Shown here one piece after another: positions 46,025-55,582 of a stretch of 64,000 bases of DNA. The notes beneath the pieces are model-generated. The model made no database searches. It worked only from the letters and a program-made list of their open reading frames with translations, and had not been told where the DNA came from. The DNA lies in assembly GCA_021780815.1 (NCBI GenBank), contig JAJXYC010000019.1, positions 1-64,000 on the forward strand. The letters run 5' to 3'. This stretch comes from Bacteroidota bacterium (GTDB taxonomy: Bacteria; Bacteroidota; Ignavibacteria; Kapaibacteriales; UBA2268). A program made the position numbers and the translations under genes. Numbering within the stretch: the first letter of the stretch is position 1; each line of letters begins with the position of its first letter.

Positions 46025-47248
46025 ATGAAAAAATTTATATTTCTATTTTTTCTTGTTGTACCATATATTTTGTTATCTCAACAGCAATCTAACAATTTTA
46101 CAATTGATTTAGCAAGAGATTTTAGTAAAGATATATTTGAATTAAATGGTGTCCCATTTTTGCAACCTGTTGTTAAAGTTGTTAATACAACATCTAATAC
46201 TGGCTTTTTTTATGATGCGTTTGTTCCAAAACAAGTTTCAACCCCATATTTCAAATTCACAATTCAAATGATGTATGGAATTACTCCCGAATCAGAAAAA
46301 ACTTATGTACCTCAAATGCCTAACCAGCCATTTAACGCAAATGATATTGGAAAATATTATAATGTAGTAACAGGCAAATTGGATACGGCAGGATTAATTC
46401 ATTATTTTTTCTTAAACTTAATGTATGATGGAATGTATGGCAACCATAAAGGATTAATTGAAATACCTAAGTCTGCACCAACTGCATTAGGTAATAAACC
46501 TACATCTTTTGAAATTCCACCAGGTGCATTAGATACATTAGTTAAATCTCATCCAGCATATCCCATTATCAAACAATTAGGGTTAGAAGATACTGTTATG
46601 CACACAGTTGAAACTTTCCCGAATATTTTTGATTTACCACCTGGCGGCAATATTAACTCTATTGTTGCAGGTGTTCCGCAATTAGTAATTGGTTCGTATT
46701 TAGGTTCAGAACTTTTAATTAGATTTGTTCCCACTATTAATTTAGGAACAAATATCGGGAATTTTAATTTTTGGGGATTAGGTTTAAAACACAGTATTTC
46801 TCAATATTTTGAAAGTCCTATTGATATTGCCGTGCAAGCGGTTTATCAATCTACTAATTTAAATAATAAAGTTGGGGTTACTAATGCTGAATTAAATGCT
46901 AATGCTAAATTTGTAAATGTGAATTTAGAATTGTCCAAATCCTGGGATAATTTATTTACTTTTTATACTGCGCTATCATATGAAAATGTTAATATTGAAA
47001 GCACTTATAAATATTATTTGCCCGTTGTTGTGCAATGGCAATTAGGTATGCTTGAACAAGATAGTACGAAACCTACACCAGGTTATCCTGGTGATCAAAA
47101 TCCACAAACAGCACAAATTAAAGTACAAGACAGCCAAATGCGATTTACTTTTGGTCTTTCAAAAGAAATTAGTAATATTATTCTTTCTCTTGATGGAAGT
47201 TTTACAAAAATGTTTATGCTTGGTTTTTCTCTTGGTTACAAGTTTTAA
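46025..47248 (+). CDS. Outer-membrane beta-barrel protein (DUF6588-like)
   Basis: A 407-residue protein with a signal peptide (about 1-19, cleavage near LLSQ) and a C-terminal half of alternating amphipathic strands ending in phenylalanine. The segment ELLIRFVPTINLG followed by FWGLGLKHSISQYF resembles DUF6588 proteins of Bacteroidota, which are predicted barrels. Role unknown. It sits in a run from ndk through folD and the RluA-family gene with gaps of 17 bases or less. Confidence 0.7.
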   Translation: MKKFIFLFFLVVPYILLSQQQSNNFTIDLARDFSKDIFELNGVPFLQPVVKVVNTTSNTGFFYDAFVPKQVSTPYFKFTIQMMYGITPESEKTYVPQMPNQPFNANDIGKYYNVVTGKLDTAGLIHYFFLNLMYDGMYGNHKGLIEIPKSAPTALGNKPTSFEIPPGALDTLVKSHPAYPIIKQLGLEDTVMHTVETFPNIFDLPPGGNINSIVAGVPQLVIGSYLGSELLIRFVPTINLGTNIGNFNFWGLGLKHSISQYFESPIDIAVQAVYQSTNLNNKVGVTNAELNANAKFVNVNLELSKSWDNLFTFYTALSYENVNIESTYKYYLPVVVQWQLGMLEQDSTKPTPGYPGDQNPQTAQIKVQDSQMRFTFGLSKEISNIILSLDGSFTKMFMLGFSLGYKF

Positions 47249-47264
47249 AAATAAAATTATTTAA

Positions 47265-48161
47265 ATGTTTATGAATGAAGAAAAAATTATTGATGGGAAA
47301 TTAGTTGCAAGTACAATTCGTGAAGTATTGAAGCAAAAAACAGCAATTCTCAGAGATACACAAAACATCATACCAACGCTTGCTGTTCTATTGGTAGGGG
47401 ACAATCCTGCATCCAAGGTATATGTTTCAGGAAAAGCAAAAGCGTGCATTGAAATTGGTTACAATTCAATTGTCAAAGAACTTCCTGATAGTGCTTCCGA
47501 AGATGAAGTTTTGCAAATTGTTAATGAATGGAATAATGACCCATTAATTCATGGAATTTTAGTACAACTTCCGCTACCTAAACATATTAATGAAACGAAA
47601 GTATTGCTTTCACTTAATCCAGCAAAGGATGTTGATGGTTTCCATCCCGAAAATGTAGGAAGGTTGGTTGCAGGATTGCCAGGATTTAAGCCGTGTACAC
47701 CTGCGGGTATTATTGAGTTATTCAAATATTACAACATTGAAACTTCGGGCAAAAATATTGTTGTCATTGGAAGAAGCAATATTGTTGGAAAACCAATGTT
47801 AAATATGCTTTATCAAAAACAAGATTATTCTAATGCAACTGTAACGATTTGCCATACGGGAACAAAAGACATTAATTATTTTTCAAGAAATGCAGATATA
47901 GTAATTGCGGCTATGGGATTTGCTAACTTTGTAAAAGCCAATATGATAAAAGAGGGTGCTATTATTGTTGATGTTGGAATGAATAGAATTGAAGATAATA
48001 CAAAAAAATCAGGCTACCGTTTGGTTGGCGATGTTGATTATAATGATGTTTTTCCAAAAGCTTCTATGATTACACCCGTTCCTGGTGGAGTTGGTCCTTT
48101 GACTATTGCGATGCTTATGGTGAATACTTTTAAAGCGGCAACTAATGAATTTTATCATTAA
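47265..48161 (+). CDS. folD: Bifunctional methylenetetrahydrofolate dehydrogenase/cyclohydrolase
   Basis: A 298-residue enzyme interconverting methylene-, methenyl- and formyl-tetrahydrofolate. Seen: catalytic Tyr53 and Lys57 in YVSGKAKAC, VQLPLPKH, KDVDGFHPENVGRL and the C-terminal TPVPGGVGPLTIAML. Two ATGs two codons apart are possible starts. Length normal; 16 bases after the barrel gene. Confidence 0.95.
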   Translation: MFMNEEKIIDGKLVASTIREVLKQKTAILRDTQNIIPTLAVLLVGDNPASKVYVSGKAKACIEIGYNSIVKELPDSASEDEVLQIVNEWNNDPLIHGILVQLPLPKHINETKVLLSLNPAKDVDGFHPENVGRLVAGLPGFKPCTPAGIIELFKYYNIETSGKNIVVIGRSNIVGKPMLNMLYQKQDYSNATVTICHTGTKDINYFSRNADIVIAAMGFANFVKANMIKEGAIIVDVGMNRIEDNTKKSGYRLVGDVDYNDVFPKASMITPVPGGVGPLTIAMLMVNTFKAATNEFYH

Positions 48162-48172
48162 TTATTGATATT

Positions 48173-48907
48173 ATGACAGATACAAATAATAAAATTGACA
48201 TCTTATTTGAAGATAATTATTTGTTAATTTTAAATAAGCAAAGTGGAATACTAACATTGCCTGATAGGTTTAATTATTCAATACCAAGTCTTTCTTCTAT
48301 GCTGAAAAAAATATATGGTAAAATTTTTGTTGTTCATAGATTGGACAAAGATACAAGTGGGGCTATTATTTTTGCGAAAGACCCTGAAACGCATAGGCAA
48401 TTAAACATTGATTTTGAAAATAATAAAGTAATACGTAAATACCATGTTGTTGTCGAGGGAATAATACCTAAGGATAAGTTGGATATTGATATTCCTTTAC
48501 GGCAATCAAGAAAGAAAGTGGGTATGACTTTGCCTTCTGCAAAAGGAAAAGCCTCTTTAACAAAAGTACAAGTTATTGAACGTTATCGGAATGCTACTTT
48601 TATAGAATGTGAATTAATAACAGGTAGGCACCATCAAATTCGAGTACATTTACAGACTATTGGTTACCCATTATTAGTCGATGATTTATATGGTCATTCC
48701 AAATCATTTAATTTATCTTCAATTAAACGTAGTTATAACTTAAAAAAAGGTACTAAGGAAAGTCCTATAATTTCCCGTTTGACTATGCATTCTTTTTATC
48801 TGGAATTTATCCATCCAATTACACAGCAGGTTATTAAAATTTCGGCGGATTATCCAAAAGATTTTGCTGCGTTAATTCAATTATTGCAAAAATATTCAAA
48901 AGTTTAG
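48173..48907 (+). CDS. RluA-family RNA pseudouridine synthase
   Basis: A 244-residue pseudouridine synthase. The catalytic HRLDKDTSG holds Asp58; GRHHQIRVHLQTIGYPLL is the second signature. There is no N-terminal S4 domain, and the enzyme is shorter than RluD, more like RluA or a catalytic-core member. Its RNA target (rRNA or tRNA) cannot be read from sequence. It ends the run that starts at ndk. Confidence 0.87.
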   Translation: MTDTNNKIDILFEDNYLLILNKQSGILTLPDRFNYSIPSLSSMLKKIYGKIFVVHRLDKDTSGAIIFAKDPETHRQLNIDFENNKVIRKYHVVVEGIIPKDKLDIDIPLRQSRKKVGMTLPSAKGKASLTKVQVIERYRNATFIECELITGRHHQIRVHLQTIGYPLLVDDLYGHSKSFNLSSIKRSYNLKKGTKESPIISRLTMHSFYLEFIHPITQQVIKISADYPKDFAALIQLLQKYSKV

Positions 48908-48948
48908 TTATATATATAACTTTTTATAGGCTTTACTGAAAAATTTCG

Positions 48949-48956
48949 TAAATTTG
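48949..48956 (+). promoter_or_regulatory. Putative -7 promoter box for the sialidase-fold gene
   Basis: TAAATTTG fits TAnnTTTG; 59 bases lie between it and the ATG at 49016. Confidence 0.35.
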
Positions 48957-49015
48957 TAACTTAATTTAAATTTAAATTGTCATATATTAATTAGACAAAT
49001 AATTAAAGGGCTAAT

Positions 49016-51991
49016 ATGTATAAAAAATTATTAATTTTAATAATAAGTGCTTTAGTCTTCGGTGGAGTAAATACATTCTCACAATTTGCAAAAAGCAAAA
49101 TACCGAATTACTTAAAACCCGAATATAAAACATTTTATTTAAGTCACCCAGAAATAGTTAATCCTTTACAAATGGTGAGGTGGAAACCAATACCACCTGA
49201 ATGGGCAAAATATAAACCTGAAAAAACAGTTTTGCAAAATGATGCAGGATTTAATTTAATCAATATTACCAATGGAAATGATGCTCAAAGTGAAACATGG
49301 ATAGCAATTAATCCAAAAGATCCTAATAATTTAATTGCTACCGCAAACGATAATCATTATTTAAGTGGTTATCAAAATTGGCGTATGAACTCTTGGGTAA
49401 CTTTTGACGGTGGTCAAACTTGGAATTCATCTCCAACACCTCCGAATCTAAATGTATATATTGCACCTCCTACAAATGGGGGAATGACAATATTTGACCC
49501 TGGCGTAGCTTTTAACACACAAGGACAAGCAGTATATACTTATGGTTACTGTCAAATTTTGTCCAGTGGGACAACAGATGGAGTAAACGGAGTATTTGCT
49601 GTCTCATCAACAGATGGGGGTAAAAGTTGGTATGGTTGGGGACAAGATTATCCAATATCAGCAATTTCTCTTTCGTCAAATGAATCTGCTCCGCCTTTTA
49701 ACGATAGATACACACTTGCTTGTGATAATGTTTCAAATACTGAATATAAAGACAGATTTTATGTAACTTGGCAAAGATTCCTTGTAAATCCTGGTGTTAC
49801 ATTTGCTTATTCAACAGATTATGGTGCTTCTTGGTCTTCACCTGCAATTTTAGGAACAGGTAATACACAAGCACCGATGCCAGCTGTTGGTCCTAATGGC
49901 GAAGTATATGTAGCATGGATTAATACTAATTATCCTGATGAAGCGCAAGCAATAGTAAGAAAATCAACTAATGGTGGTTTAAGCTGGAATAGTTCTATAA
50001 TGGCACAAAGTGTTTATAGCATTGGTACAATCAATTCACAATCTAACAGATTTACTTTAACAGACAAACAAGGAATGAGAGTATCTTCACCACCCCAAAT
50101 TGCTGTTGATTGCTCAAACAAATCTTCTCGTGGTTATGTATACGTAGTTCAAGCAGGTCGTGCTGTTTCTGGTGGTGCTAACCATATTTATCTTTCCCGC
50201 TCAACTGACGGTGGTAAAACTTGGCATAAGTCTCAAATTGACGATAATGCTGTTGGAAATGATATGTTTTTTCCTTCAATTACTGTAGACCCGATCACAG
50301 GAATGGTATCAGTGTTTTACTATAGTTCACAAAATGACCCAACAAAAAATCAAGGTGTTGATGGTTATTTAGCATTTTCAAAAGATGGTGGTAATTCTTG
50401 GAATGTTTTACGAGTAACTCCTGCTACTTTCTATATTGATGGACCAGAAGATGTTATGCCACAAGGAGAGGCTGGTAATGTTTACTGGGGTGATTATTCA
50501 TCTATTACTTCTTATAATGGTGTTGTGTACCCATTGTTTTGGATGCCAACTTCACCAACAGGGAATTATTTCTCATTAGATTTGTTTACTGCTCCAATTT
50601 CTTCTCAACCAGCACCGGCTAAAGATTTAACTGCTCAAAGTGTTATAAACGGTAGTGATATCAAAGTTAAATTAACGTGGACTAATCCTCAGTATGATTT
50701 GTTAAATAATCCATTAGGGGATTTCAATGTTCAAATTTATCGTAATGATGTTCCAGGCAATCCAATTGCTACAATTAATAAATCAAATCCAAGCGAATAT
50801 ACAGATGCAAATGTAACTGATGGGACTGTTTATACTTACACATTGAAAGTAGTTACAATAGATAATAGGGTAAGTGCACCAGCAATGGTTTCTATACTTG
50901 TGGGAGGTGCTTTAAAGCCAAATGCCCCAAGCAATTTATCTTGGCAGCCTCTTGCCGATGGAGTTAATTTATCTTGGACAAATCCTTCAACTGCAATTGA
51001 TGGGACTCCAATCAGAGCTCTTAAAGCAATCAATATCTATGTCGATGGTAAGTTAAATCAAACAATTTCACAAGATAACACACAATCTGGTAATAATGTA
51101 ACAGCCAAAATTAATATGGACCCAAAAACATTTGCAAAAATTTATATTTCTGCTGTTGCTACTCGGAATGGAACTGATGCAGAAAGTGACTTTACTGATT
51201 CTTACATAGTTTATGCAGGTTCTGTTTTCAGTACAATCTCTGAAAATTTTGATGATACAAATAATGTAACTCCACATTATACTGAAAATGGTTGGTCTAT
51301 TACTAATGAAGTTTCTTATTCCGCACCGAATTGTATTGCTTCTTCACCAAATGCTAAATATCAAATTAACACAAACTATGAACTTTATTTTCCTCCTCTT
51401 GTAATTACTCCTGAAAACCAGTCTTTGATTTTTGAACATATTTGTTTAGTTCATAATACTGATGTTGCACAGGTGTCTGTTACGAACAACTGGGGAAAAA
51501 CGTTTAAAGGATTGGCGTGGTATGATGTAAATTCATCTTCTGGCTTTGTTAGAAATGATGTTGCAAATAGTCAGTGGGCAAAAGCGGCAGTTGATTTACG
51601 TCCTTTTATTGGTGATACAATTATGTTAAGGTTTTCTGTCTTCTCAGGTCCCGCTTTGACTGATGAAGGTTGGTTTATTGATAACATTAATTTTGACAAT
51701 ACTGTTGGAGTAGATGAAAATCCTTATATTGTTAATAACTTGATTTATATTTATCCTAATCCTTCTTCTGATTATGTTAATGTTAATTTTACTTTAAGCA
51801 AGGCATCATCAGTTTCAATTGAGGTTTATGACCTTCTAGGAAATAAAGTAAAATCTATGGACTTAGGATACATAGAGCAAAATAATAATTCTGCTCAAAT
51901 TGATGTAAAAGATTTGCCAAACGGTAATTATTTCCTTAATTTAAATTCAAATGGGAAACAATTAATCAAAGCAATTTCAATTGTTAGGTAA
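49016..51991 (+). CDS. Secreted sialidase-fold protein with fibronectin-like domains and T9SS domain
   Basis: A 991-residue exported protein with a signal peptide (about 1-22, cleavage near TFSQ). The first half is a six-bladed propeller with Asp-boxes: TFDGGQTW (129-136), then SSTDGGKSW, STDYGASW, STNGGLSW, STDGGKTW and SKDGGNSW. Two fibronectin-like domains follow (about 535-740), then a jelly-roll-like adhesion domain (FIDNINFD), and a T9SS type A end from IYPNPSSDYV. The catalytic Arg triad of true sialidases was not identified, so it may bind glycans or degrade another polymer. An AAAGGG site precedes the ATG. Confidence 0.85.
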   Translation: MYKKLLILIISALVFGGVNTFSQFAKSKIPNYLKPEYKTFYLSHPEIVNPLQMVRWKPIPPEWAKYKPEKTVLQNDAGFNLINITNGNDAQSETWIAINPKDPNNLIATANDNHYLSGYQNWRMNSWVTFDGGQTWNSSPTPPNLNVYIAPPTNGGMTIFDPGVAFNTQGQAVYTYGYCQILSSGTTDGVNGVFAVSSTDGGKSWYGWGQDYPISAISLSSNESAPPFNDRYTLACDNVSNTEYKDRFYVTWQRFLVNPGVTFAYSTDYGASWSSPAILGTGNTQAPMPAVGPNGEVYVAWINTNYPDEAQAIVRKSTNGGLSWNSSIMAQSVYSIGTINSQSNRFTLTDKQGMRVSSPPQIAVDCSNKSSRGYVYVVQAGRAVSGGANHIYLSRSTDGGKTWHKSQIDDNAVGNDMFFPSITVDPITGMVSVFYYSSQNDPTKNQGVDGYLAFSKDGGNSWNVLRVTPATFYIDGPEDVMPQGEAGNVYWGDYSSITSYNGVVYPLFWMPTSPTGNYFSLDLFTAPISSQPAPAKDLTAQSVINGSDIKVKLTWTNPQYDLLNNPLGDFNVQIYRNDVPGNPIATINKSNPSEYTDANVTDGTVYTYTLKVVTIDNRVSAPAMVSILVGGALKPNAPSNLSWQPLADGVNLSWTNPSTAIDGTPIRALKAINIYVDGKLNQTISQDNTQSGNNVTAKINMDPKTFAKIYISAVATRNGTDAESDFTDSYIVYAGSVFSTISENFDDTNNVTPHYTENGWSITNEVSYSAPNCIASSPNAKYQINTNYELYFPPLVITPENQSLIFEHICLVHNTDVAQVSVTNNWGKTFKGLAWYDVNSSSGFVRNDVANSQWAKAAVDLRPFIGDTIMLRFSVFSGPALTDEGWFIDNINFDNTVGVDENPYIVNNLIYIYPNPSSDYVNVNFTLSKASSVSIEVYDLLGNKVKSMDLGYIEQNNNSAQIDVKDLPNGNYFLNLNSNGKQLIKAISIVR

Positions 51992-52018
51992 ATTTAAGTT
52001 TTTTGAGTTTTTCTTAAT

Positions 52019-52060
52019 AATAATCCAATCAGAATAAAGTAGTTTTCTGGTTGGATTATT
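52019..52060 (+). terminator. Hairpin after the sialidase-fold gene
   Basis: Sixteen-base arms (52019-52034 with 52045-52060) pair with one G-T wobble around a 10-base loop. The T-tract after it is weak, so termination may be partial before the glycosyltransferase gene 20 bases on. Confidence 0.65.
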
Positions 52061-52080
52061 CACATTAATTTGATAATACA

Positions 52081-53268
52081 ATGAGCAATAAGATATTTAC
52101 AGACGAAAATATTACAGAAGCTTACAATGAATTTTATAAGGAATTAGAAGCAAATAAAAGTGATGCTTCTCAAAATAAAATTAAATTAAAAGAATTATTT
52201 CGTAGATTAGTTTTTGTTTTAATTTCTCGTAAGTTTTTTTCAAAAGAAGTTGGGAAAATTGATTATTCAAAAGTTCAAAATGTTCTTTTAATGCGTAATG
52301 ATGGATTAGGAGATTATGTCCAAACTACTCCTTTAATTAATTTACTAAAACATATTAATCCAGCAATCCAAGTTGATGTGATCTGTTCTGAAAGAAATTT
52401 AGACCTAATTCAACAAGATGATCAAGTTAGAAATTATTTCCTTTTAAATTCAAACACAGGTTTCATTAAATTAATAAAGTTTTGTAGGCAAATTAAAGCA
52501 AAATTTAAATATGATGTTTTTATAGCATTAAAACATACATCAACAACCAAAAATGCTCTTATTGGTAATTTAGTAGCCTCTCAATCCAACAAAATTTCAT
52601 TTTCCCATAATAATACTTTAAGAAATAAAAGTTACTCACTTGCGTTTACTCATTTAATTGAATACCCTAAATTACCACTGCATTGGAGCGATACACTTTT
52701 GACATTGATTTATCATTCATCTTTAAACCAAATTGTTGGTTTCAAAAAATCTACTTATATTTTAAACAAAAAGTTTACAAATGTACACGCACATAAAGAA
52801 ACAATTTTAAATAAAGAGCAAATCAAGGTGTTAATTAATATTTCTGCTTTTGAAACAAGCAGAAAATTTGAAGCACACCAAGCGGCAGAAATAATTAGGT
52901 ATTTAATACAAAATTCCAAGTTTCAAATTTATGTTACATCTTCACCTAATGAGATAAGTTTAGCACAAGATATAGTTAATCAAGTAAATTGTGAAAAGTG
53001 TAGTTTAGTTACTAAAGATTTAATAGGTTTAATAAATGAACTTCCACTTTTTGATATTTTGATTTCTCCTGATACAGGGATTGTTCATTTTGCCGATGCT
53101 TTAAGAATTTCTATTGTAGCCTTTTATAAAAATTATGATAAAATCACAAAATGGCACCCATTGAAATCAAGATTTGTCGGAATAATTCCTGAAAATGGAA
53201 ATTTCAACAAGATTAATATTCAAGAAATTGCAAAAGCATTAGAATATTTAGGAGTAAAATTAAACTAA
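52081..53268 (+). CDS. Family 9 glycosyltransferase (heptosyltransferase-like)
   Basis: A 395-residue GT-B enzyme of the LPS heptosyltransferase family. A charged N-terminal extension (about 1-60) precedes the fold, which starts NVLLMRNDGLGDYVQTTPL. The C-terminal nucleotide-sugar side has LISPDTGIVHFADAL, the family's SPDTG signature. It probably adds a sugar to the LPS core at the inner membrane face. A second family member lies at 54243-55346. It converges with nuoC, with 25 bases between stops. Confidence 0.85.
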   Translation: MSNKIFTDENITEAYNEFYKELEANKSDASQNKIKLKELFRRLVFVLISRKFFSKEVGKIDYSKVQNVLLMRNDGLGDYVQTTPLINLLKHINPAIQVDVICSERNLDLIQQDDQVRNYFLLNSNTGFIKLIKFCRQIKAKFKYDVFIALKHTSTTKNALIGNLVASQSNKISFSHNNTLRNKSYSLAFTHLIEYPKLPLHWSDTLLTLIYHSSLNQIVGFKKSTYILNKKFTNVHAHKETILNKEQIKVLINISAFETSRKFEAHQAAEIIRYLIQNSKFQIYVTSSPNEISLAQDIVNQVNCEKCSLVTKDLIGLINELPLFDILISPDTGIVHFADALRISIVAFYKNYDKITKWHPLKSRFVGIIPENGNFNKINIQEIAKALEYLGVKLN

Positions 53269-53293
53269 AAAGCAAATTTTACTAAACAAAAAT

Positions 53294-53824
53294 TTAATTT
53301 AAATCACCAAATTTTTCAGGATAAAGTGGTAATGGTAAAGCATCAGGAATTCCCATAAGAGGAACATCTTTTCGTAAAGGATAAATTGGTTCTTCTGTTA
53401 CTGGGTCTTTAAAATCTTCTGGCATATAAAATCTTCTCAAAAAAGGATGATTTTCAAAAATTATTCCATACATATCATAAGTTTCTCGTTCGTACCAATT
53501 AGCACTTGCCCATATAGAAGTTACAGAAGGACATTTACAATCGTGTTCATTGACTGGAGTTTTAACTCGTAAATAACATTTATAATTGGTTGAATATAAA
53601 TTATATACAACTTCAAATCTATCGTTTTTTTTCATCCAGTCAATTGCAGTAACATCAAGACACATATCAAAATCAAGTTCGGGAGTGGTTTTTAGCAGAT
53701 GCATCAGTTTTAGCAAATTTTCTTTTGCAACAATCAAAGTTAATTGATTGCGATGCTCGTAATATGAAACGCTTATTTCTGCTTTTTCTAATTCAGTTGA
53801 AATTTTACTTTTATCTATATACAT
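53294..53824 (-). CDS. nuoC: NADH-quinone oxidoreductase subunit C
   Basis: A 176-residue 30-kDa subunit of respiratory complex I, part of the peripheral arm. The signature [28 protein letters not shown] is present in pieces around residues 110-140 and [10 protein letters not shown] near the end. No other nuo gene is adjacent, although complex I genes are normally in one operon. It follows a STAS protein gene after 14 bases. Sequence and length look complete, so it may serve a dispersed complex I. Confidence 0.9.
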   Translation of the reverse strand: MYIDKSKISTELEKAEISVSYYEHRNQLTLIVAKENLLKLMHLLKTTPELDFDMCLDVTAIDWMKKNDRFEVVYNLYSTNYKCYLRVKTPVNEHDCKCPSVTSIWASANWYERETYDMYGIIFENHPFLRRFYMPEDFKDPVTEEPIYPLRKDVPLMGIPDALPLPLYPEKFGDLN

Positions 53825-53838
53825 ATTTGTTCCTTCAA

Positions 53839-54195
53839 TTAATTTTCACTAATTTGTTTTAAAAGTTCAGATTTGGCTTCGTCAATTGAAGTATAAAACT
53901 CAAAAAGCTGATTAATTTGAGTCATTTGCATTAAATTCATAACAAAGATTCCTGCATTGACTATTATTACAGGGATTGAGAAGTCTCGTAAAATACGATT
54001 AGCTAAAAGTAATGCTCCCAATCCTGAACTGTCCATAGATTCAACTGAACTTAAATCAAATATCATTCCTTTGATGTTTGGTTGTGCTTCAATAAGTATT
54101 TTTGCTTTTAGTTCAGGGGCTAATTCTGTTCCTATTGAATTTTCCTTAATTGTAAAAACAATAATATTATTATCATTTTCTATTGTAAATTTCAT
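53839..54195 (-). CDS. STAS-domain protein, anti-sigma-factor-antagonist type
   Basis: A 118-residue single STAS domain like SpoIIAA/RsbV. The phosphorylatable serine is in [12 protein letters not shown] (Ser56 or Ser57). Such proteins bind and release a switch kinase or anti-sigma factor. No kinase or sigma factor is adjacent; the gene is paired with nuoC. It is divergent from the second glycosyltransferase gene, with 47 bases between their starts. Confidence 0.85.
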   Translation of the reverse strand: MKFTIENDNNIIVFTIKENSIGTELAPELKAKILIEAQPNIKGMIFDLSSVESMDSSGLGALLLANRILRDFSIPVIIVNAGIFVMNLMQMTQINQLFEFYTSIDEAKSELLKQISEN

Positions 54196-54242
54196 TTCTT
54201 TTTCGTAAAATTGTAAAACAAATTTATCAAAATTAATAATTA

Positions 54243-55346
54243 ATGCAAAATAAATTTAAATTTTTGAAAAAAAATATTGAAAATCCATCAATTCTTGTGA
54301 TAAGATTGAGTTCTATTGGGGATATTGTGCTTGCTTCACCAATCTTACGTATTTTGAGAAATACATTTTCTAATGCAAACATTGATTTTTTGACGTTAGA
54401 TAGATTTAGTGAGATTAACTTGTTTAACCCGAGAATCTCAAAAATATTTTCAGTGAACAAAAGTAAATTAAAATTTAACAAAATTGAATTTATTTATGAG
54501 GGCAAAATTGTTGATATAGGTCAATACGATTTTATCGTAGATTTACAAAATAATAAATATTCTCATAAAATTATTAAGAAAATTGCAACCAGTAAAACAC
54601 AAGTGTATTCTTATCCAAAAAATCGTTTGCATAAATTATCACTTGTTTATTTAAAGAAGCCTTTAATTAATGATTTTCACGTAGTAAAGGAATATTTGAA
54701 AGCATTAGAAAGATTGCAATTGAATGATGATGGCTTGGGACTTGAATTTTGGCTAAAGGGCGAAATTCAATATCTTCCATTTACAAAAAATACAACAAGC
54801 AACACAAAAAAGAAGATTGCAATCGCACCAGGTGCAGCACATAAAACAAAACAATGGATTGCTGAAAATTTTGTTGAGTTGATTGATCAGTTATTGATAA
54901 AATATGATTCTGAAATTGTTTTGCTTGGTGGAAAGAACGAACAATATCTCTGTCAAATAATTGAAAAACAAATTAATGGGGAAATAATTAATCTTTCTGG
55001 TCAAAAGACGATTATTGAAACGGCTAAAATTATTGATGAAGCAGATGTTTTGATAACGAATGATACAGGTTTAATGCATATAGCGGCTGCAAGACAAACT
55101 CCAATAGTTGCTATATTTGGCTCATCTGTCCGTGAATTAGGGTTTTATCCTTTTCGATGCAAATTTATAATCGTTGAAAAAGATATATGGTGTAGACCTT
55201 GTTCACATATTGGACGAGATTTCTGCCCGCTAATTCATTTTGATTGTATGAAAAAAATAACTGTCAAAGATGTTTTAAATGCAGTTGGAAAAATGCTTCC
55301 ATTTTATCAGGAACTAAAAAAAGATAATTACTCTTTAAATCATTGA
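54243..55346 (+). CDS. Family 9 glycosyltransferase (lipopolysaccharide heptosyltransferase type)
   Basis: A 367-residue GT-B enzyme close to heptosyltransferases. Seen: ILVIRLSSIGDIVLASPI (17-34), APGAAHKTKQW with a conserved Lys near the acceptor site, and NDTGLMHIAAARQTPIVAIFGS (281-302). The C terminus has the cysteine-rich WCRPCSHIGRDFCP seen in many such enzymes. It probably builds the inner core of LPS. Motifs are closer to the classical WaaF/WaaC family than in the other copy at 52081. Confidence 0.88.
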   Translation: MQNKFKFLKKNIENPSILVIRLSSIGDIVLASPILRILRNTFSNANIDFLTLDRFSEINLFNPRISKIFSVNKSKLKFNKIEFIYEGKIVDIGQYDFIVDLQNNKYSHKIIKKIATSKTQVYSYPKNRLHKLSLVYLKKPLINDFHVVKEYLKALERLQLNDDGLGLEFWLKGEIQYLPFTKNTTSNTKKKIAIAPGAAHKTKQWIAENFVELIDQLLIKYDSEIVLLGGKNEQYLCQIIEKQINGEIINLSGQKTIIETAKIIDEADVLITNDTGLMHIAAARQTPIVAIFGSSVRELGFYPFRCKFIIVEKDIWCRPCSHIGRDFCPLIHFDCMKKITVKDVLNAVGKMLPFYQELKKDNYSLNH

Positions 55347-55582
55347 TATATAAGGATTTATATTGTTGGACTTATTAAAGTAATAAAATCAATATTTGCA
55401 AAATCAAATCATTAAATAATTGATATATAATAATTTATAAAGTTTTGTTGATTATTGCTATATTTGTTCTTTCGACTTTATTGTGAATAAGTTCTTGCTA
55501 ACTAATAACTTATCAAATTTGTATGTTGAATATTTTCAATATAAAATGGAGAAGATGTTGGTTGAAAGTTTTAAATATTTTA
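55347..55582. other. AT-rich gap between convergent genes with an imperfect direct repeat
   Basis: About 235 bases. ATTGATATATAA occurs at 55342-55353 (overlapping the stop of the glycosyltransferase gene) and again at 55419-55430, each in a similar AAATCATT context. No terminator hairpin, RNA or supported small gene was seen. Confidence 0.5.
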
